A stretch of 64,000 nucleotides of DNA from Stichopus chloronotus (taxonomy: Eukaryota; Echinodermata; Holothuroidea; Aspidochirotida; Stichopodidae), in assembly GCA_021234535.1 (NCBI GenBank), contig CM037840.1, positions 27,913,520 through 27,977,519 of the forward strand, read 5' to 3'. Below, in pieces: positions 1-13,139 of this stretch. A program made the position numbers and the translations under genes. Position 1 is the first letter of the stretch. Each line of letters begins with the position of its first letter. The notes beneath the pieces are model-generated. The model made no database searches. It worked only from the letters and a program-made list of their open reading frames with translations, and was not told where the DNA came from.

Positions 1-1122
1 AAGGCCAATGCCGATTATAGTGGAAGTTTACGAAAGGGAATCATGTTAAATACCATTTCTAGATCAAGGTTTAGATCGAGGAACCAAAAACTAGCCAGTT
101 TACAGTCAACGGTCTCTCCTATTATTCCAAACTGACTAATATTACCTATATTTTTCTTCGTAATTTTTCTTTGTTTTTTTTTTTTGTATGGTCGATAACT
201 TCGTTAGATTTTACAGCTTGTTCTAGTGTCCTGTTTGTACTGTATTACCTTACTGTATGTATGTACGTATCGACGAAATAAATAACAAACAAATCAATCA
301 ATCAATCAATATTCAATACCAGCACGCATACATACAGCATAGATTATCGTTTCTTTTCTGTTTCCTTTTTTTTTTTTAGTTTTTTTTTCTTTTTTCACTT
401 TTTGTGCTTTTGATGCTGTTTGTTTTCTCAACAGATTCATTTTCCAGAATTCGAAATCAAAATCTTTTGATGATTGTATAAATAATATTTCTGTTTATTT
501 CAAGCAGATCTAAAGATCACACGTAATGCTTAAGCTAATAAAACACAAAACCATACCAGCACGATTCGACACGTGCTCTTATCACTTTGGCGCCAGTGAC
601 ATTACTAATTAGAAAGTCATGTGACACGTGTGTGATTTGCTCACTCCATAAGCTAAAGTGGATATATCCCCGCAAGATAAATTTATCGTGATCAAGTTTA
701 CCTATGGAGACTATTAAGTGCTCGAAAGTCTCCCTATGTTCTACGTTTCCACTCCTAATATCCACTGCTTCAGTGTTTACCAAAGCGATAGTGAGTAAAC
801 AGATTGGAAAAGAAAATGTAGATTGTCTACTGCAATTAGAAATTCGTAAAGCTTGCATAAATTGAAGCTCCCGAACCGTTTACATAAATTTAATTTTTTT
901 TTCTAAGAAAACGCACTGGACAGTTGGTCCAGGCATTTTCGTCTTGATCGACAAATCTAATGAATGTAACACGTAGATACGTCCAAAAAGTGATTAATTT
1001 TGCTTTATGGAAATGGGGACAATGTCACATTGCTCTAAGTAAAGAAAGTATTGATTAATGTATAAATGAATGAATTGATCAATCATTTTCAATCTAAAAA
1101 AAAAAAAGAAGAAAAACTTTAC
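1..1122. other. Gene A intron 5, beginning (runs off the left edge)
   Basis: No exon recognised. It has T-rich tracts around 170-180 and 370-395 and a short (CAAT)n run near 293-310. An open frame on the minus strand at 535-858 resembles nothing in the receptor family and ends in a stop where the next receptor exon would need to continue. Confidence 0.6.
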
Positions 1123-1237
1123 CGGTGATGATCCAGACGTAATTTTCTCCGTACATATCAAGTTTATATGCGGCACAGAAAACTCTCCTGGCCATGCTTT
1201 CGTAAAAGTTTCCAATGATGATCCTTGCCTCTCTAGC
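1123..1237 (-). CDS. Gene A exon 5: ligand-binding domain, ARIIIGNFYE / YVWIITG
   Basis: This exon has 38 codons plus one base (phase 1 out), with a TTTTTTGGTGGCAG acceptor and a GTAAAG donor. ARIIIGNFYE and ARRVFCAAYK followed by YGENYVWIITG match the GABA-B lobe II core. The Tyr of FYE, which reaches into the agonist pocket in GABBR1, is conserved. The next exon should start by completing Gly and then Trp-Tyr; I cannot find it between 1 and 1122, so it probably lies beyond the left edge. Confidence 0.92.
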
Positions 1238-2611
1238 CTGCCACCAAAAAAGATGAAGATACCAAACAGAATCCTGCACATTTCCAGCTTGGCATGCGAT
1301 AAACCATGAAAACATGAAATTTCATAAAAAAAAAAACATTAAATCTCCTATATGGTGTGGACGGTTAGGCAATGCCCAAATATGAAGGCTGCGGTTTAAC
1401 CACTCTGCCCTAGTATTAAAATGAGTACGCGCACATCATGATAGCGTGCCGCGATGACACTTGTGCAATACCGTGCAACATCTGCATGTACGTATCACGG
1501 CTCGTAGGGAAAGATATGATTAGTGGACTGCGTGGACAAGTGACTGACCGGAGAAAGAGTGGGGGGGGGGGGAGGATCTCGCATTACATCATATACAAGC
1601 GGTTTATGACCCACAAAACGATTGCCTTTGGCAGTTACAAAATTTTGGAAAATTTGCAAAAACCTGAGTCCGGCATTTGCTGATTGCGTGCACAGGAAAA
1701 AATAAAAGCATTAAATTTGTGTCCAAAAGTTAAGTGTGTCTTACATTGCACAATCAGTGGTTGGCAGTTTTCATTCAGCTTAATCCCGGGCTTCTTTGAA
1801 TAAGCCAATGAGAGGTAAACTAGTAATGAATATTCAGTTAGTCCATGCAATTGATCACTGAAGCCGTAATGTGGCGATATAAATTTGAGATAATTTGTAA
1901 ATACAGTGGTTCGTTTTTGATTTATCCAATCTACATTCTATACTGACCAACATAATAGTGAGCCTAATGGAACCCATAGGTCACTGAGTACAAATTTCAC
2001 ATCAGATTAAACGTTCCTAATCATTTTAATTTTTTTGTGCCCTCTTAAATGCCTCCTGTTATTACAACTCTTCCAGTGTGGTATACGTCTTTTTTTTCCA
2101 CGGCACTTGTAGCTATATGGTTTGCTTGGAAATTCGAAACTGTGTCCCAAAAGTGCACATAAAAAAAGAAAAAGGGGGAAAAGCGGAATGAGGAAGTTGA
2201 TTAAACTTTACTACTGCTGGATGTCACTATAATATCGAGCAAAATAAACAGCCGTCCTTTAATTTGTCCGAGTAAGATGCAGCCCTCGACGTCTTCGAGT
2301 GGTGAAGATAAAACTTTGAAGTATCGAACCGCGTAGGCAGTGTAAAGAAAAACCCTAAAAAAGAGGGGGAAAATAAGAGAAGTGAAGCCTTATGGGAATA
2401 GGCAGACGGTAAGGTGGTGAACTTACAGCCGAAGGGGGAGTTTTAAGGCTTCACTTTGCTACAAGTTTTGTTTTTTAACAAGCACGATCATTTTAACGCG
2501 ATTGGATTAAATTTTACACAAGAGGTTTAAAACTAATGAATGTCAAACCCTTTTCGGGATTTCTCGAAAAGAAGAGACGAGAATTTAACTTTTAAGTATT
2601 AGAAAGCTCAC
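1238..2611. other. Gene A intron 4
   Basis: Repeat-poor intron. It carries a G12 run near 1561-1572. A minus-strand segment around 1355-1415 resembles the 5' half of a tRNA-Leu, with a GGCAGAGTGGTTAAA A-box, but no B-box; it may be a decayed SINE. Confidence 0.5.
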
Positions 2612-2713
2612 CTTAAGGTTTGAAAGTTGGACTGCCGGATCACCTGACACACTTTCGGCGGCAACTATTTCGATACCGTAATCCCCCGCTTGCTTACGAA
2701 ACTCTGTCGTAGG
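2612..2713 (-). CDS. Gene A exon 4: ligand-binding domain, lobe II
   Basis: This exon has 34 codons, phase 0 at both ends, with a TTGCAATTCAG acceptor and a GTGAGC donor. It contains YGIEI and SGDPAVQLSNLK, matching the lobe II strand and loop (human GABBR1 AGIEI...SDPAVPVKNLK). It joins in frame to exon 3 (...QNFELFSL) and exon 5 (AREARII...). Confidence 0.9.
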
Positions 2714-5700
2714 CTGAATTGCAAAAGGATCGGGTATAGGAGAAAAAAAAAAAAGATGGCAGATGAATTGAAGAAGTTCATGAGTATTACAACAAGGCAA
2801 ATACACAAACAGTACATGGTACATTTACCTGGTACAACGAACGTGGTACATTTAACAGTCAAAGCCACCGTTATTTTATTTATTTTTTATTGACTAATTT
2901 CTGTTTGCTTAATTTAGTTTACGATTACATGACCCTTGAGACAAAATAACTCCGTCAAACGCCGAGTTCGTTCGTAACATAACACCAGAGAAGGTCAAAT
3001 AATAAGCAAGGTTGCAGAGTTCCTTCAACAGATATTTGCAAATCAAAATGTTTTGTGAATTATAGAAATCACAACTGCCGTCCTGAGGACTGAAAACAAA
3101 AGGTAGAGCGAATGCGGAAGTTATCAAATGTGTGTAAGATATTGACCTATGGCCTAATGTATGGATTACCTTTCATGGCAAAATGGAGGCGAAGCAGTTT
3201 ATCTCGACGCAAATTGACCCTCAAAAATAATAATAACAACAACAACAAAACAAAACTGTATTTTGCTACTTCTAGCCCCACCTCGTCTACACTGTTTCAG
3301 GAATGGTGACAGTGCCGCGTCAGTGTAATAGAAGTATAATTAAAAAAAACATTTCATTTAATTCCAGCACTGATTCGATTTTGCAACACCATCAAACGCC
3401 GTATGAAGTAGTTGGAAGCCCGTTGACGAATATGCAGTAGTTTACTTTTCATATAATTTTACTTTATTTATTCATTTACATTTGCAGATTTATTTTCTTA
3501 TGTCTTCTCGATGTTGGTACTAATTTCTTCATTTTCTACTTTACATGTCGATGTAGGCTACGTTACGAGAGGGACAAACTTTTCGTCAGGTTGGGCAAAA
3601 AGAAAAAAAAAAAAAAAACACACACGAACACACATTTATATGCATCATACTTCTTCGCACCAGTGTGGATACTGGAAGAAAAATTCCAGGCGAGGAACAT
3701 ATCTTCTGACTCACTTAAGCCATATTTAAACCATTTTCAGTCACGTTTGAGGTTTTGGAATGAACTTGTTATGGGCAACACGATATGTTCAAACTTCCCG
3801 GAAAAGAGATGTTCTAACACCGTGCATGTACTTACGAAGGGTGCTACCACTATGATGTGAATTGACCATGGCTTGTGACGTAGGCGAAGACCAGCTTTGG
3901 ACAACTCCCTGGATTCATGGCAACCCACGTGATATGTTCTACATAATTAGAGGACATGTTCCTTGGCCGGTGTTCTCCTTAAATGTTCTATAAGTCTTCA
4001 TTTTCATCATCCAAAACTATAATCTGTCTCTGACATTTCAAGCGAGGCCTAAAGACCTTCATCAACAGATATACCTATTTGTGACAGAACATTAGCCAAT
4101 ATTTTCACTGCCTCGGGGGTTTAAAAAGTAACTTAATGTATAGTACAAAATTATCGCTATCTGTAAACTTTGAAAATTTAATGAAAAAAAAAACAGTGAC
4201 GTAATCTGCATCATAGCAACTGCTGAGATAATATAGTGTATAATCACGTGTATAGTCGTGAGATATTTAACGATTCATGTGGAAATGTCTTTAGAATGTA
4301 GAATTGATGATAAGTACCGTGCCGTTTACCCATGCATCAAAGCTTTAATTCTGTACTTGTAGGATTAAACACGACATTTATAAGTTAGTGATTGCGCATT
4401 GATCGTCAGAAAATTTTGACGGGAGAAAGAGACATAAGATAATTAAAAAAAGGTTGATATCACGTACCTGTAGCGCCAACCACCCCCCCCCCCCCTCCCT
4501 GCTTCCCACACCTGCGTGATCGATTCTCATGCGCAAGTATAAATACATCAAAGAGGGGATGAAGGAATACACGAAAACAGAGAGCCGATAGTTAGACGAG
4601 GTGGGATAAACATGAGATAGCCTATGTGGATGGACATCTACTTTTTTTTTACAGAAAAATAAATTATTTATTTGAAACCAATATTTATGGACACAGAACG
4701 ATAGATTATTCAACACAAAGAGGGGACGGTAGCGTTCTTTTTCAAGAATGTCTCTCAGAGATAAAAATTTAATAATTTGTCGTTCAATAACAATTTATTC
4801 ACCCAATTTCTTTGAAATCCCAACGATGCATCTTCCACAGCTCGTATGTTATGTACATTTCAGAGGGAGGGGGGTGGTGGGTGAAAGTAACGATGGCGTT
4901 GATCTGTGAGGCTGAATGGCGTAACAATGATTAACGCTATTATCTTTGTTTTAATATCAACATTTCGCTTTAAATAAATGGTCAGATAGACAAGTACAAA
5001 TTTGACAGTTAGACAGATAGACCGTTAACCATGCAGATACAACACCATGTAAACTAGACATCCGTGACGTGAACCATTCGAAAGAGGAGTTTTATTATAC
5101 TTCGTATACGGTTTAAATGCAATGGCCACTTCAACTGTTGAAGTGTACTTTTTCTATCGCATACATTATATTCTTCTTTTTCAGTGCGAAGTCTGAAGTC
5201 AAAATGCATTTTGTCTCTCTCATTAAAGAAAGACGAATGCAAGGGGTCGGAGAATGTTCTCAAATAACGGCACACTTTTTGACGTCTAGTGATAGGACCC
5301 TGAGGTTGCGACGGTTATCAACCGACCCAGACATCACTATGAGATTAGACCAAAAAAAATTATCGACGATGTCAGAATTCGCAATTATTCATTCTTATGT
5401 CCTTCAAGTCATCAATGCAGATTGTAAGACGGACATAAAAACTTTAAGTGTACGGTTTATTGACACCATAAAGATATGTACACAAAGTCAATCAGAGTTT
5501 ATAAACAGATGAATGTATTTTTTACGGGTGTTTACGAAAAAATTCATCTAATCCAAATGGCTCAGTTATACGTGTATGATCGCTGACAGTAAACTTTCGA
5601 TTTTTTTTTCTCTTTCATATAAACACATGGTAAAATAGGACAAAGAAGGGAATTATGAGTCATAAATTATCTAATTTGAGTACATAGGATGAGAAACTAC

Positions 5701-6904
5701 ATTCCTTAACGAGGGTAGGTAGCTCTAAGATTGGTTTTCACACACCTTCCTGTTTCGGCCATCGTCAAAATGACCCTTAAAAAAATACATCATCATGAAG
5801 TAATTAGGAGTGGAAAGTGACTTCACACTGCTGACATTTTTATGACGCAGTTCTCACAGTTGACTGGAATTGGATGGTTTGGATTTATTTGTTTCTTCTC
5901 CAATTTTATCCAACATTTGAGGAAAGAGGTTAGTTTATTTCATCTTTCCTGTGGATGTTAAGACTACCGTTTTTAGAAGGGGAATTTTGGAAGGGGGGGG
6001 GGGGGGGAGTGGAGTGGAATTTCACTAGCTCTGTTCAATTAGTCCTTGGTCACATTCTGTGAAAGACACTTCGTGCGACACTTCTCACCATAGTATTCAT
6101 TATGGTATCCCGGTCATATCACGGTGTGTCGTAGGATATATGTTATATCGTACTTTCATTTGTAACGACTCAAAATTGTGCTAAAGAAATGATTTTTCGG
6201 TCATCGGAAGATCAAGCAGACTTTGACAACAAGTAAATACTGAAAAATCAGAGTTCACTTTATTTTTGACGATGTGTCCTCTTTGGTCGACCGTCGACAT
6301 AACAATGTATTTTCCTTACCAAATCATAAGACGGATTTCGTAATTTAAAAGAATGACACGCAGACAAAAAAAAAAAACAAAAACGAATGAGCCGTTGTAA
6401 TAAATCATGGAGTATATCGTATAACGCACCGGTTTTGTAACAAGGTTCGCTTACGAAATCCTTGCGAGACAGTAATAATTGCATTACTTACTTGCAGTAA
6501 ACAGGACGATTTTATGGTGTGAAAGTTTCGTTCCTGCCCCAAGTCAAAACTAAAAGACAAACGAACGACATTATCTCCCTTACCTGGCATTAGGGTAATT
6601 TGCAGGACCTAGATTCCGACTTTGGCTTTGGGGTTTGTATTTTACTTCTTATTCCATATAGGGAAAGGGGAGAGAAAATAAGAGAATAGACGGAAAGATG
6701 CAATGAGGGGGGGGGGGGGGGGAGTAGAAAGATCGTGCCTCGATTATCCTTAGGAATCATTACTCAGGAAAATCAAAGCTCGGAAAAGCTTTAAACACAA
6801 TCAATGTCACAGATCATTTTTTAATATCATTTTTCCTTTTACCACCACCGGCAGGAGGAAATTTTGTAAGGGTAAAACGGAAAAAAAATGAAACAAACAC
6901 TTAC
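2714..6904. other. Gene A intron 3
   Basis: No exon seen. It contains a diverged MITE copy (about 4650-4960), a C run near 4485-4495, and long G runs near 5993-6007 and 6709-6722. Confidence 0.6.
4650..4960. mobile_element. TTAA MITE family 2, diverged copy
   Basis: Same orientation and order as the other two copies: GAAACCAATATTTATGGACAC, GATTATTCAA, TTTATTCACCCAA, GATGCATCTTCC. The terminal inverted repeats are no longer recognisable. It lies in gene A intron 3. Confidence 0.7.
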
Positions 6905-7075
6905 CAAGGAAAATAGCTCGAAATTTTGATGAATAGTAGCTACTTTCCGCCATCCGTAATGCTTGAGTATGGCAAACTTTACGACGTTAAAGGCCGTCTC
7001 TGGCGGGTACATTCGAAACAACATCGGGAAGAGTGCTCGGTTAGATAAATGAGGGGATGCAGACGAGTAAGAAAG
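6905..7075 (-). CDS. Gene A exon 3: ligand-binding domain, SYSSASP / LSNR / FRMYPP region
   Basis: This exon has 57 codons, phase 0 at both ends. The acceptor follows a long polypyrimidine tract ending TTTTTTCTAG and the donor is GTAAGTG. Motifs in order are LSYSSASPHLSNR, FPMLFRMYPPE, then HYGWRKVATIHQ. They match the lobe I to lobe II crossing of GABA-B receptors (human GABBR1 LSYGSSSP-LSNR-FFRTHPS-WGWKKIATI). The His of RTHPS, which contacts the GABA amine in GABBR1, is Tyr here. The coding exon runs upstream of the ATG at 7024; that ATG is internal, not a start. Confidence 0.93.
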
Positions 7076-7114
7076 CTAGAAAAAAAGAGAGAAATGAGAG
7101 GTGAATATCTTTAA

Positions 7115-7275
7115 ACACTGTAAAAAATATCTGTAAATTTATAGAAAATGAAACAAAGAAATAAATAAGAATTACAGAAATTGTCTGGAAACTAATTACC
7201 AGAACATTTTTGTATTTCTTGTGTATTTCTTTATTTTATTTTCTGTAAATTTACTCTTTACATTTTTAACAGTGT
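7115..7275. mobile_element. Hairpin MITE, copy 1
   Basis: This 161-bp palindrome-like element starts ACACTGTAAAAAATAT and ends TTTTTAACAGTGT. Its two halves form an imperfect inverted repeat of about 50 bases (both arms contain GTAAATTTA...GAAAAT). A second copy lies at 52115-52284. No coding capacity. It sits 40 bases upstream of the exon 3 acceptor of gene A, inside intron 2. Confidence 0.8.
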
Positions 7276-10200
7276 ACTCGATTTGGAAGAAGAAGAAGGT
7301 TAAAAAGTTATGTCAAATGTACGTCACAACTATGCCACAACCAATCTTCCTTCGATGTTTCTTATGGAAATGATTAACAGGTGTTCCAGAGGTTTAGAGT
7401 TAAAGTGAATGTAATATGGTTGCCATTCGAGTCGTAGCATCACTTTTGGAAACATCACTCATGCATCAGTTGCAATTTCCATTCTTCGGCACCCACTGGT
7501 GTGATAAATTTTTGCACCGTAGACTTTTGTTTCACATATCATTCCATCTCTCCTGAGTAATTCTTCCCTCCAACCCATGAACCTCACTGGCCGACCGTTT
7601 ACCTTTAATAAGCTTTTTCAAGTGAGAACCAGGTGAATAAGTCACAACGATATGATGAACAATTTACCTTTGAAGGTAAGGCAACATAAAACAGGTTGTT
7701 GCGCAATGTATTTTGTGGCTCAATGTATTGTGGTGCAATGCGGAGCAGTGTATTCAAGAAAAACAAACAAAAACAACAACAGAGAAACACGTTACCTACA
7801 CTGCTGAGGTAATGGCACAAGAGATGATATGGACAGTGATATCACGTGACAAGGAATCCGAATTGATTACATCAATCCCGATACCGATTATTGCAATTTC
7901 CGTCGTGCCACATTCTGTCGATAATAGAAACCGACATCGTGTATTCTATAACGGCGGTTAACTGACACCGTGGCAATTACAGGTGATTGTAATTTGGTCT
8001 GACAGCAATCTCGAATATCAAATGTCCCCATTTCCGGTTGTGCGAAAGCAGTTAACAACCGTGTCTTCCATAGTCGAATCCGACAGCGGGTATTCTATAA
8101 CGACGATTACTCGTATTATTCCTGTCATACTATTGACAGTAATTTGGGATGACATTTTAAAAAAAAAGAGAAGAAAAAATCCTTTGATCAATAGAGGTAC
8201 AATCAAGGATGAGAGGCGGACGTCAGAGCCACTGGTCATCAGATTTCAACTGAAAGTGTTCGTTGGAGGGGACAAGCATGAGATCGAATCTGAATTAGTT
8301 GTAAAAGGATGAATGATATTGAACGAAAACAGAAAACACAGGAGTCAGAGATTTTCGCCTCTAATTTGTGATAGCCGTTTACCCATCGAGGCGGCGTGAC
8401 GGAGCGATAATAGCCACACGGTAGTGGAGCGGATATTTGAAAGGAGATTGCGTGGACTTAAATAAAAGCTGATATATTGATCGACTTAACGTGATCTCGT
8501 GTACGGCTGAGTGACCATTGCACCGTCAATGTCAATTTAAAACTTTGTTCTGTCGTGTGGTGCGAATGCTTATGGTACTGTAAACGAGGGTGACAATTGA
8601 CTACGCCATAGCCTGTTAGTGTAGGCTATTATTACCTTTTAGAGAATTTTGGTTAAGATACAAAATATTATCAGTTCGTGGCAGATAGCTTGTTATTGAT
8701 GCGTCACCGTGATTGGACCAAACCTGACCTCCTTTTATGAACGAAGTATTTGATTGGTCGTAATATTTCGCTGTGCCATTATCATATCGCAACGCAGGGA
8801 AAAATATGCCCGTGGCTGCACAAAATGTCATGTAAGGACTGTTGTTTCATGGTCGAGGCCTAGTGTGATTTTGCTATAGGATGCTATATATGTCGTTACG
8901 TGTCGTTTTTTTTTTAAAGCGTCAGTGTGATTGGCCAAGATATAAGCTCTGATTGGTCTCGCGTGCATGTGTTCATTGCACCAAGTCACGGGTTTTGCAA
9001 ACGTCTCCAGGGTTTCAAGTTTGCTATATTAGGTAATGTCAATTCAATATTCCGCTTCCCTGTATAAAACTACATTTTTTTTCGTTGAATTATTCTTTTC
9101 TTTACCAGATGTGTTACTACCAGATACGAAGTTCGCCCACGAATCATCAACGCTTCCGTCTTTCATAACTCTCTTTATCGAAAACAACACACAGAAAATA
9201 TAATGATAATGAATGGTGGCCATACGAGTAGGGCGACCTCTACATGTAGTCTGACCAATGGACATATTTTCGTTCTTAAAAAGAGGGTGTGGGTGTTCTG
9301 ACTAGTTCACTCAAAACGACCCTTAGCTTGCTCATGTAAGCGTAGGAAAGTGACCGTTCCGAGCGATTAAAAGTAGTCTATGGAGTCCTGTGCCATTTTC
9401 TGTTCGCTCCACATCTCCCATGATTCTCTTCACTTCATCCCTTGAAACACCGTTATTCATACACTGGTAATTTTATGACTTAAAAATTCTTAACCTGACT
9501 TTTTCTTTTTGCTTTGGGCTTTTATTAGAAAAGTGCGTGGATTACTAACCATCTGGATCTTAGGCGTAACAGATCTAAAGGAAGCAGACCTTAGAGGGCG
9601 TCCTAAAAGATACTGAACGAGACAGAGCAATGATATTTGAAAGCATCGTCGGACCTAAGTTTACATTGAGACTGAGGACTATTTCAAACAAGTCCCTTAG
9701 GTAGTTTCAAATAAAATTTATGGGTCCTGTGTTCAAGTCGTAAACTGTGTGAGAGAAACGACTTTGAAAGGCTCCTTACCAAAAAAAAAAAAAGTAAGTA
9801 AGACTTGTCCCTTATTTTGTCCCATCTGTTTATAATTTTTTAATCGAATGCCATTCAAAATATTTTCCTTATCGAATAACTTAACATATCGTGTCCCCAT
9901 TTTTAACCGACGATTCTACAGCCAATCGACTCTGAACGGCGTTCCATGTTTTTCAAAAGCAACTTTGCTTGGAGTGACACCCACAGCAATGTTATTTATC
10001 CTGACCCCGTTCTTGTTTCATTCTGCTCACCTGGAAATAGGGCTGATTATTTTTTTTAACTTCCCAAACGAGACTGTAGGAATATCATTGGCCTCATCAG
10101 TGGTTCCATTAACTCTAAATATCGAACATTTCTTTTTTTTATTTCTTCCTCTCCCCTCCTTTTCTAGTGTCTCTCTCTTTAGCCTATTTTTTTTCTTTCT

Positions 10201-10865
10201 CTCGCAACCGGAGGGTGTCGGATCTTTTATTCATTAATTCGATCATGCCTTCGAACCTACATGTTTAGGTTTGTGTTTATTAAGTTTACGGAAGCATATT
10301 AAATCCTTTCAAACACAGACGGATTGACCTATTTTTTGGCCCTTTAATGGAAGTGGTCTCTTTGGAACGCCGGACAAGCATAAAAAAGATTACAACAAAA
10401 AAGTAAGCTCATTTCTAGTGAGGAACACGTCATTTGAGTAAGTTATCTACTTCGGCAAAGTGATTCGGACATGTATCAAGTTGAGTTTAGCTGAAAGAAT
10501 TTTGAAAGGGGGAGATGTTAAAAATGTTAAGGTATTAAAGTTTTGTATCCTTTTTTTTTTTGTAATCTTTTTCTTACCATGAGAGTGCCGGTGTATTTTC
10601 CTTTCTCAAGAAATCCGATAAAGTTTACAACACTGTCACTTTGGTCAAATATTCTTGAGTTAATTGCATTACTGTCCCACCTACTTTTTTTCTTTCCAGC
10701 TGAAACATAGCCTCAGATGTTTGTTGTATCTTGTTTCTCAATGAGTTTGGGCGCCAAATGAGGAACCGAAGGTAAAAAACGCTGTTTGACCAACACGTTG
10801 TACCAACTTTATCATCGCAATATTTTCTCTTTTGTCTAAAATAATCCAAAGCCATTACTTGTTCT

Positions 10866-10890
10866 ATCATCATCATCATTATCATCATCC
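10866..10890. repeat. Short (ATC)n microsatellite
   Basis: About eight ATC/ATT triplets (ATCATCATCATTATCATCAT). Confidence 0.9.
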
Positions 10891-10948
10891 TTTCCCCCTT
10901 CTGACCTCGAACCTAAACATAAACTGTACAGTACTCCTTTTCTCTTAA

Positions 10949-11186
10949 AGGCAGTAACTCAGCACCCAAAGCTATATTTTTGAATGGTGGAAAGCAAAAT
11001 TCTGAACTGGTTCTGCTCTTTGATTGACAGAAAGTTCCAAAGACACAGAGTAGCTCATACTACCGCTCCACACAGGGGCTCAATGTTTTGATAACACATG
11101 TGGCGGAGTTTTAGACAGACTGTGGGAATGACTAGAACGAAGAGGTTGGGACAACTAGAATTGTCTGCGACTCTGAGTTTCTGTCT
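10949..11186. mobile_element. TTAA MITE family 1, copy 1 (238 bp)
   Basis: Flanked on both sides by TTAA (10945-10948 and 11187-11190). It aligns over its whole length, in inverse orientation, with 59019-59259; shared blocks include CAGTAACTCA, CTTTGATTGACAG and AGCTCATA. TTAA target duplication is a hallmark of piggyBac-type elements. Non-coding. Confidence 0.82.
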
Positions 11187-11632
11187 TTAATCAGACAGAT
11201 CCCCCTCCCTCATAATCAGACCCCCCCTACTACAATGCCCACTCTCATCTTTCTCATAAGACTTTCGGTCAGCAATAAGCCTAATTCAAATATTCATGTC
11301 CAACTTATAGATTTCGATAGGTAACTTAAAAAGTGATAGGTCATCTTATTAAATCTCATGCGTGACGTCATCCTTTTCTTGCCAACTCCTTGCAAACGTC
11401 ACTAAGTTTGTGGTTACTTTTTGCACGTTCACCGAGAATAAATAATACTTTGATAATACCAAAGATGTCTGTACACACACAAGCTACCGATGTTTCATTG
11501 CAAGCATCGACGGCAAACTAGCGATCTTTTCAGAGTGGTATCAAGAAAGAAGAGACTGACGTCACATGAAAATATTTATAAGACGACCAATCACCTTTAA
11601 ACTTAAAAGTTAAAAAAATGAAGTCACTTCAC

Positions 11633-11773
11633 CTGCAGTAAGTTCCAGTAATGAGATGCCTGAGCTGTTGGCGCTGTCACTAAAGAACATCCTGCTCCGA
11701 GGACCATGATGTATGTGACTGATTCGTTATAGAGTTCAGCGTACATTTCATTTATGCCTTTACCTCCGTCACA
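11633..11773 (-). CDS. Gene A exon 2: ligand-binding domain, Cys and GCS-V region
   Basis: This exon has 47 codons, phase 0 at both ends, with a GATACAG acceptor and a GTGAAG donor. It starts with CDGGKG, directly continuing exon 1 (family pattern: ...C D x G x ... Y ELLYN). It contains YAELYN, GAGCSLV and HYWNLLQ, which match the segment of the GABA-B flytrap that carries a serine contacting the GABA carboxylate. In human GABBR1 the motif is GCSSV; here the second Ser is Leu. A 12.6-kb intron separates it from exon 1. Confidence 0.92.
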
Positions 11774-13139
11774 CTGTATCAAAGAGAGCAATAAAGAAAG
11801 CATTGTTCATCTACGGAAGAAAGCTGAAATTCATGAATTACTAAACAACGATAACGGGGATGCATTTAGAGATCCGGCCCTAAAGTTAGCGCAAGGGTGT
11901 TGGAGACAACACTTCCGGCACCGTCCAAGGTCATTAGTTTGAAACACTTAACTTGTGTCATAATTAGTTCGAGGAGGATAAGCGAGGGGGGGGGGGGGTA
12001 AACATGGGTGCCTCCGTCGGCAGAATATTGATTTAACTTCAGCTCAGAAACAAAAATCATACCACATGCTTCATTCGATCAGAGAGCAGTTTGATAGTGC
12101 CATAACATAAGATAACATAACCTAACATAACATAAAATAGGCTTTTCAGATGGTAGAGAGAATAATTTAGTTAAATTATAGAGTTTTTTTTTTTCTTTTG
12201 AAAATGTTCCAAGACTAAGTACATGAACAACCCAAGAATGCGTTTTGTGAGGAAAGAAACGTTAAGACAACAATCACCTTATTTTGGCTTTCATTTATGT
12301 AACAAAACCGCCTTTACTCAAAGAGAACAATTCCTTGTCGAGATAAATTCATGTACAAAGGCAACGTTAAGGAAATTATATGAGTAGGCTTTGCTGTTCA
12401 GTTTAAATCTGGAATATTGCTTGAAAATTTGTCATTTGACACTGAAAGTCAAATATGTTATAGTCAATACAAAAGAAAAAGAAACCTTGTTTTAACCACA
12501 TGTTTGCATACATGAATAATAATATCCATTCCCATTGGACTGTTTGATTTCAAGCATCAGTTACTGACGGCTAGTGCTTCTTTGGGGAAAGTCTGAATTT
12601 TGTAGGGCCAACACAACTGTCGACACAATTTTCATATTCAAATATCTATATCTAAATAATAAAAAAAAAAAAATATCTATCTATATCATATTCAAATAAG
12701 TATGAATGCATACTTCTCTTTCAGATTTTGTGACAGGTGATATTTTCCACTACATTCCCTTCAACGAAACACTGACGAAGAACGAAGTAGATGATCAGAC
12801 GATTGTCAGTACAACTCGTATTCCGCCTTTAAGTCCACCCGATCATATCTCTATTACTCTAAGGTTTAAGCATTTATCTATCGATTTCACTGGTTTGTCG
12901 TAGGTTATGTCCTTTTTCTATTATTTTCTATTATATCTATTATATTCTTATGAATACAGAGAAAACCAAACTGTTATAAGTCAGATTAACGAAAAGAAGC
13001 TTTCATCCCGTTTTGACAAAAGAAAACGGAAGTGAATTAAGATTATGCTAAATTACCGTTTTTGATGGTCAAAGAAAACGGATAAAAGACAGAAAACAAC
13101 AGATAGTATCCATCTCAAAACGAAATTTCTGAATAATTT

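Larger units (their letters stand above)
7076..11632. other. Gene A intron 2
   Basis: It holds a hairpin MITE (7115-7275), a diverged tandem duplication of about 150 bases near 7880-8160, four GATTGG (inverted CCAAT) motifs between 8710 and 8960, an ATC microsatellite (10866-10890), a TTAA MITE (10949-11186) and a fragment of a dispersed repeat (about 11480-11610) that ends only about 20 bases from the exon 2 donor. Confidence 0.6.

Noticed and set aside
535..858. 107-codon minus-strand frame considered as the next exon of gene A (contains WYG)
   Set aside because: The WY is preceded by no AG acceptor in the right phase and followed by a stop within six codons; the rest does not match the receptor.
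1355..1415. Minus-strand GGCAGAGTGGTTAAA segment resembling the 5' half of a tRNA-Leu
   Set aside because: The T-arm/B-box and 3' half are absent; it is at best a scrap of a SINE.
2585..2893. Overlapping frames on both strands around gene A exon 4
   Set aside because: Only the 102-base stretch with splice sites and receptor motifs is supported; the extensions and antisense frame are incidental.
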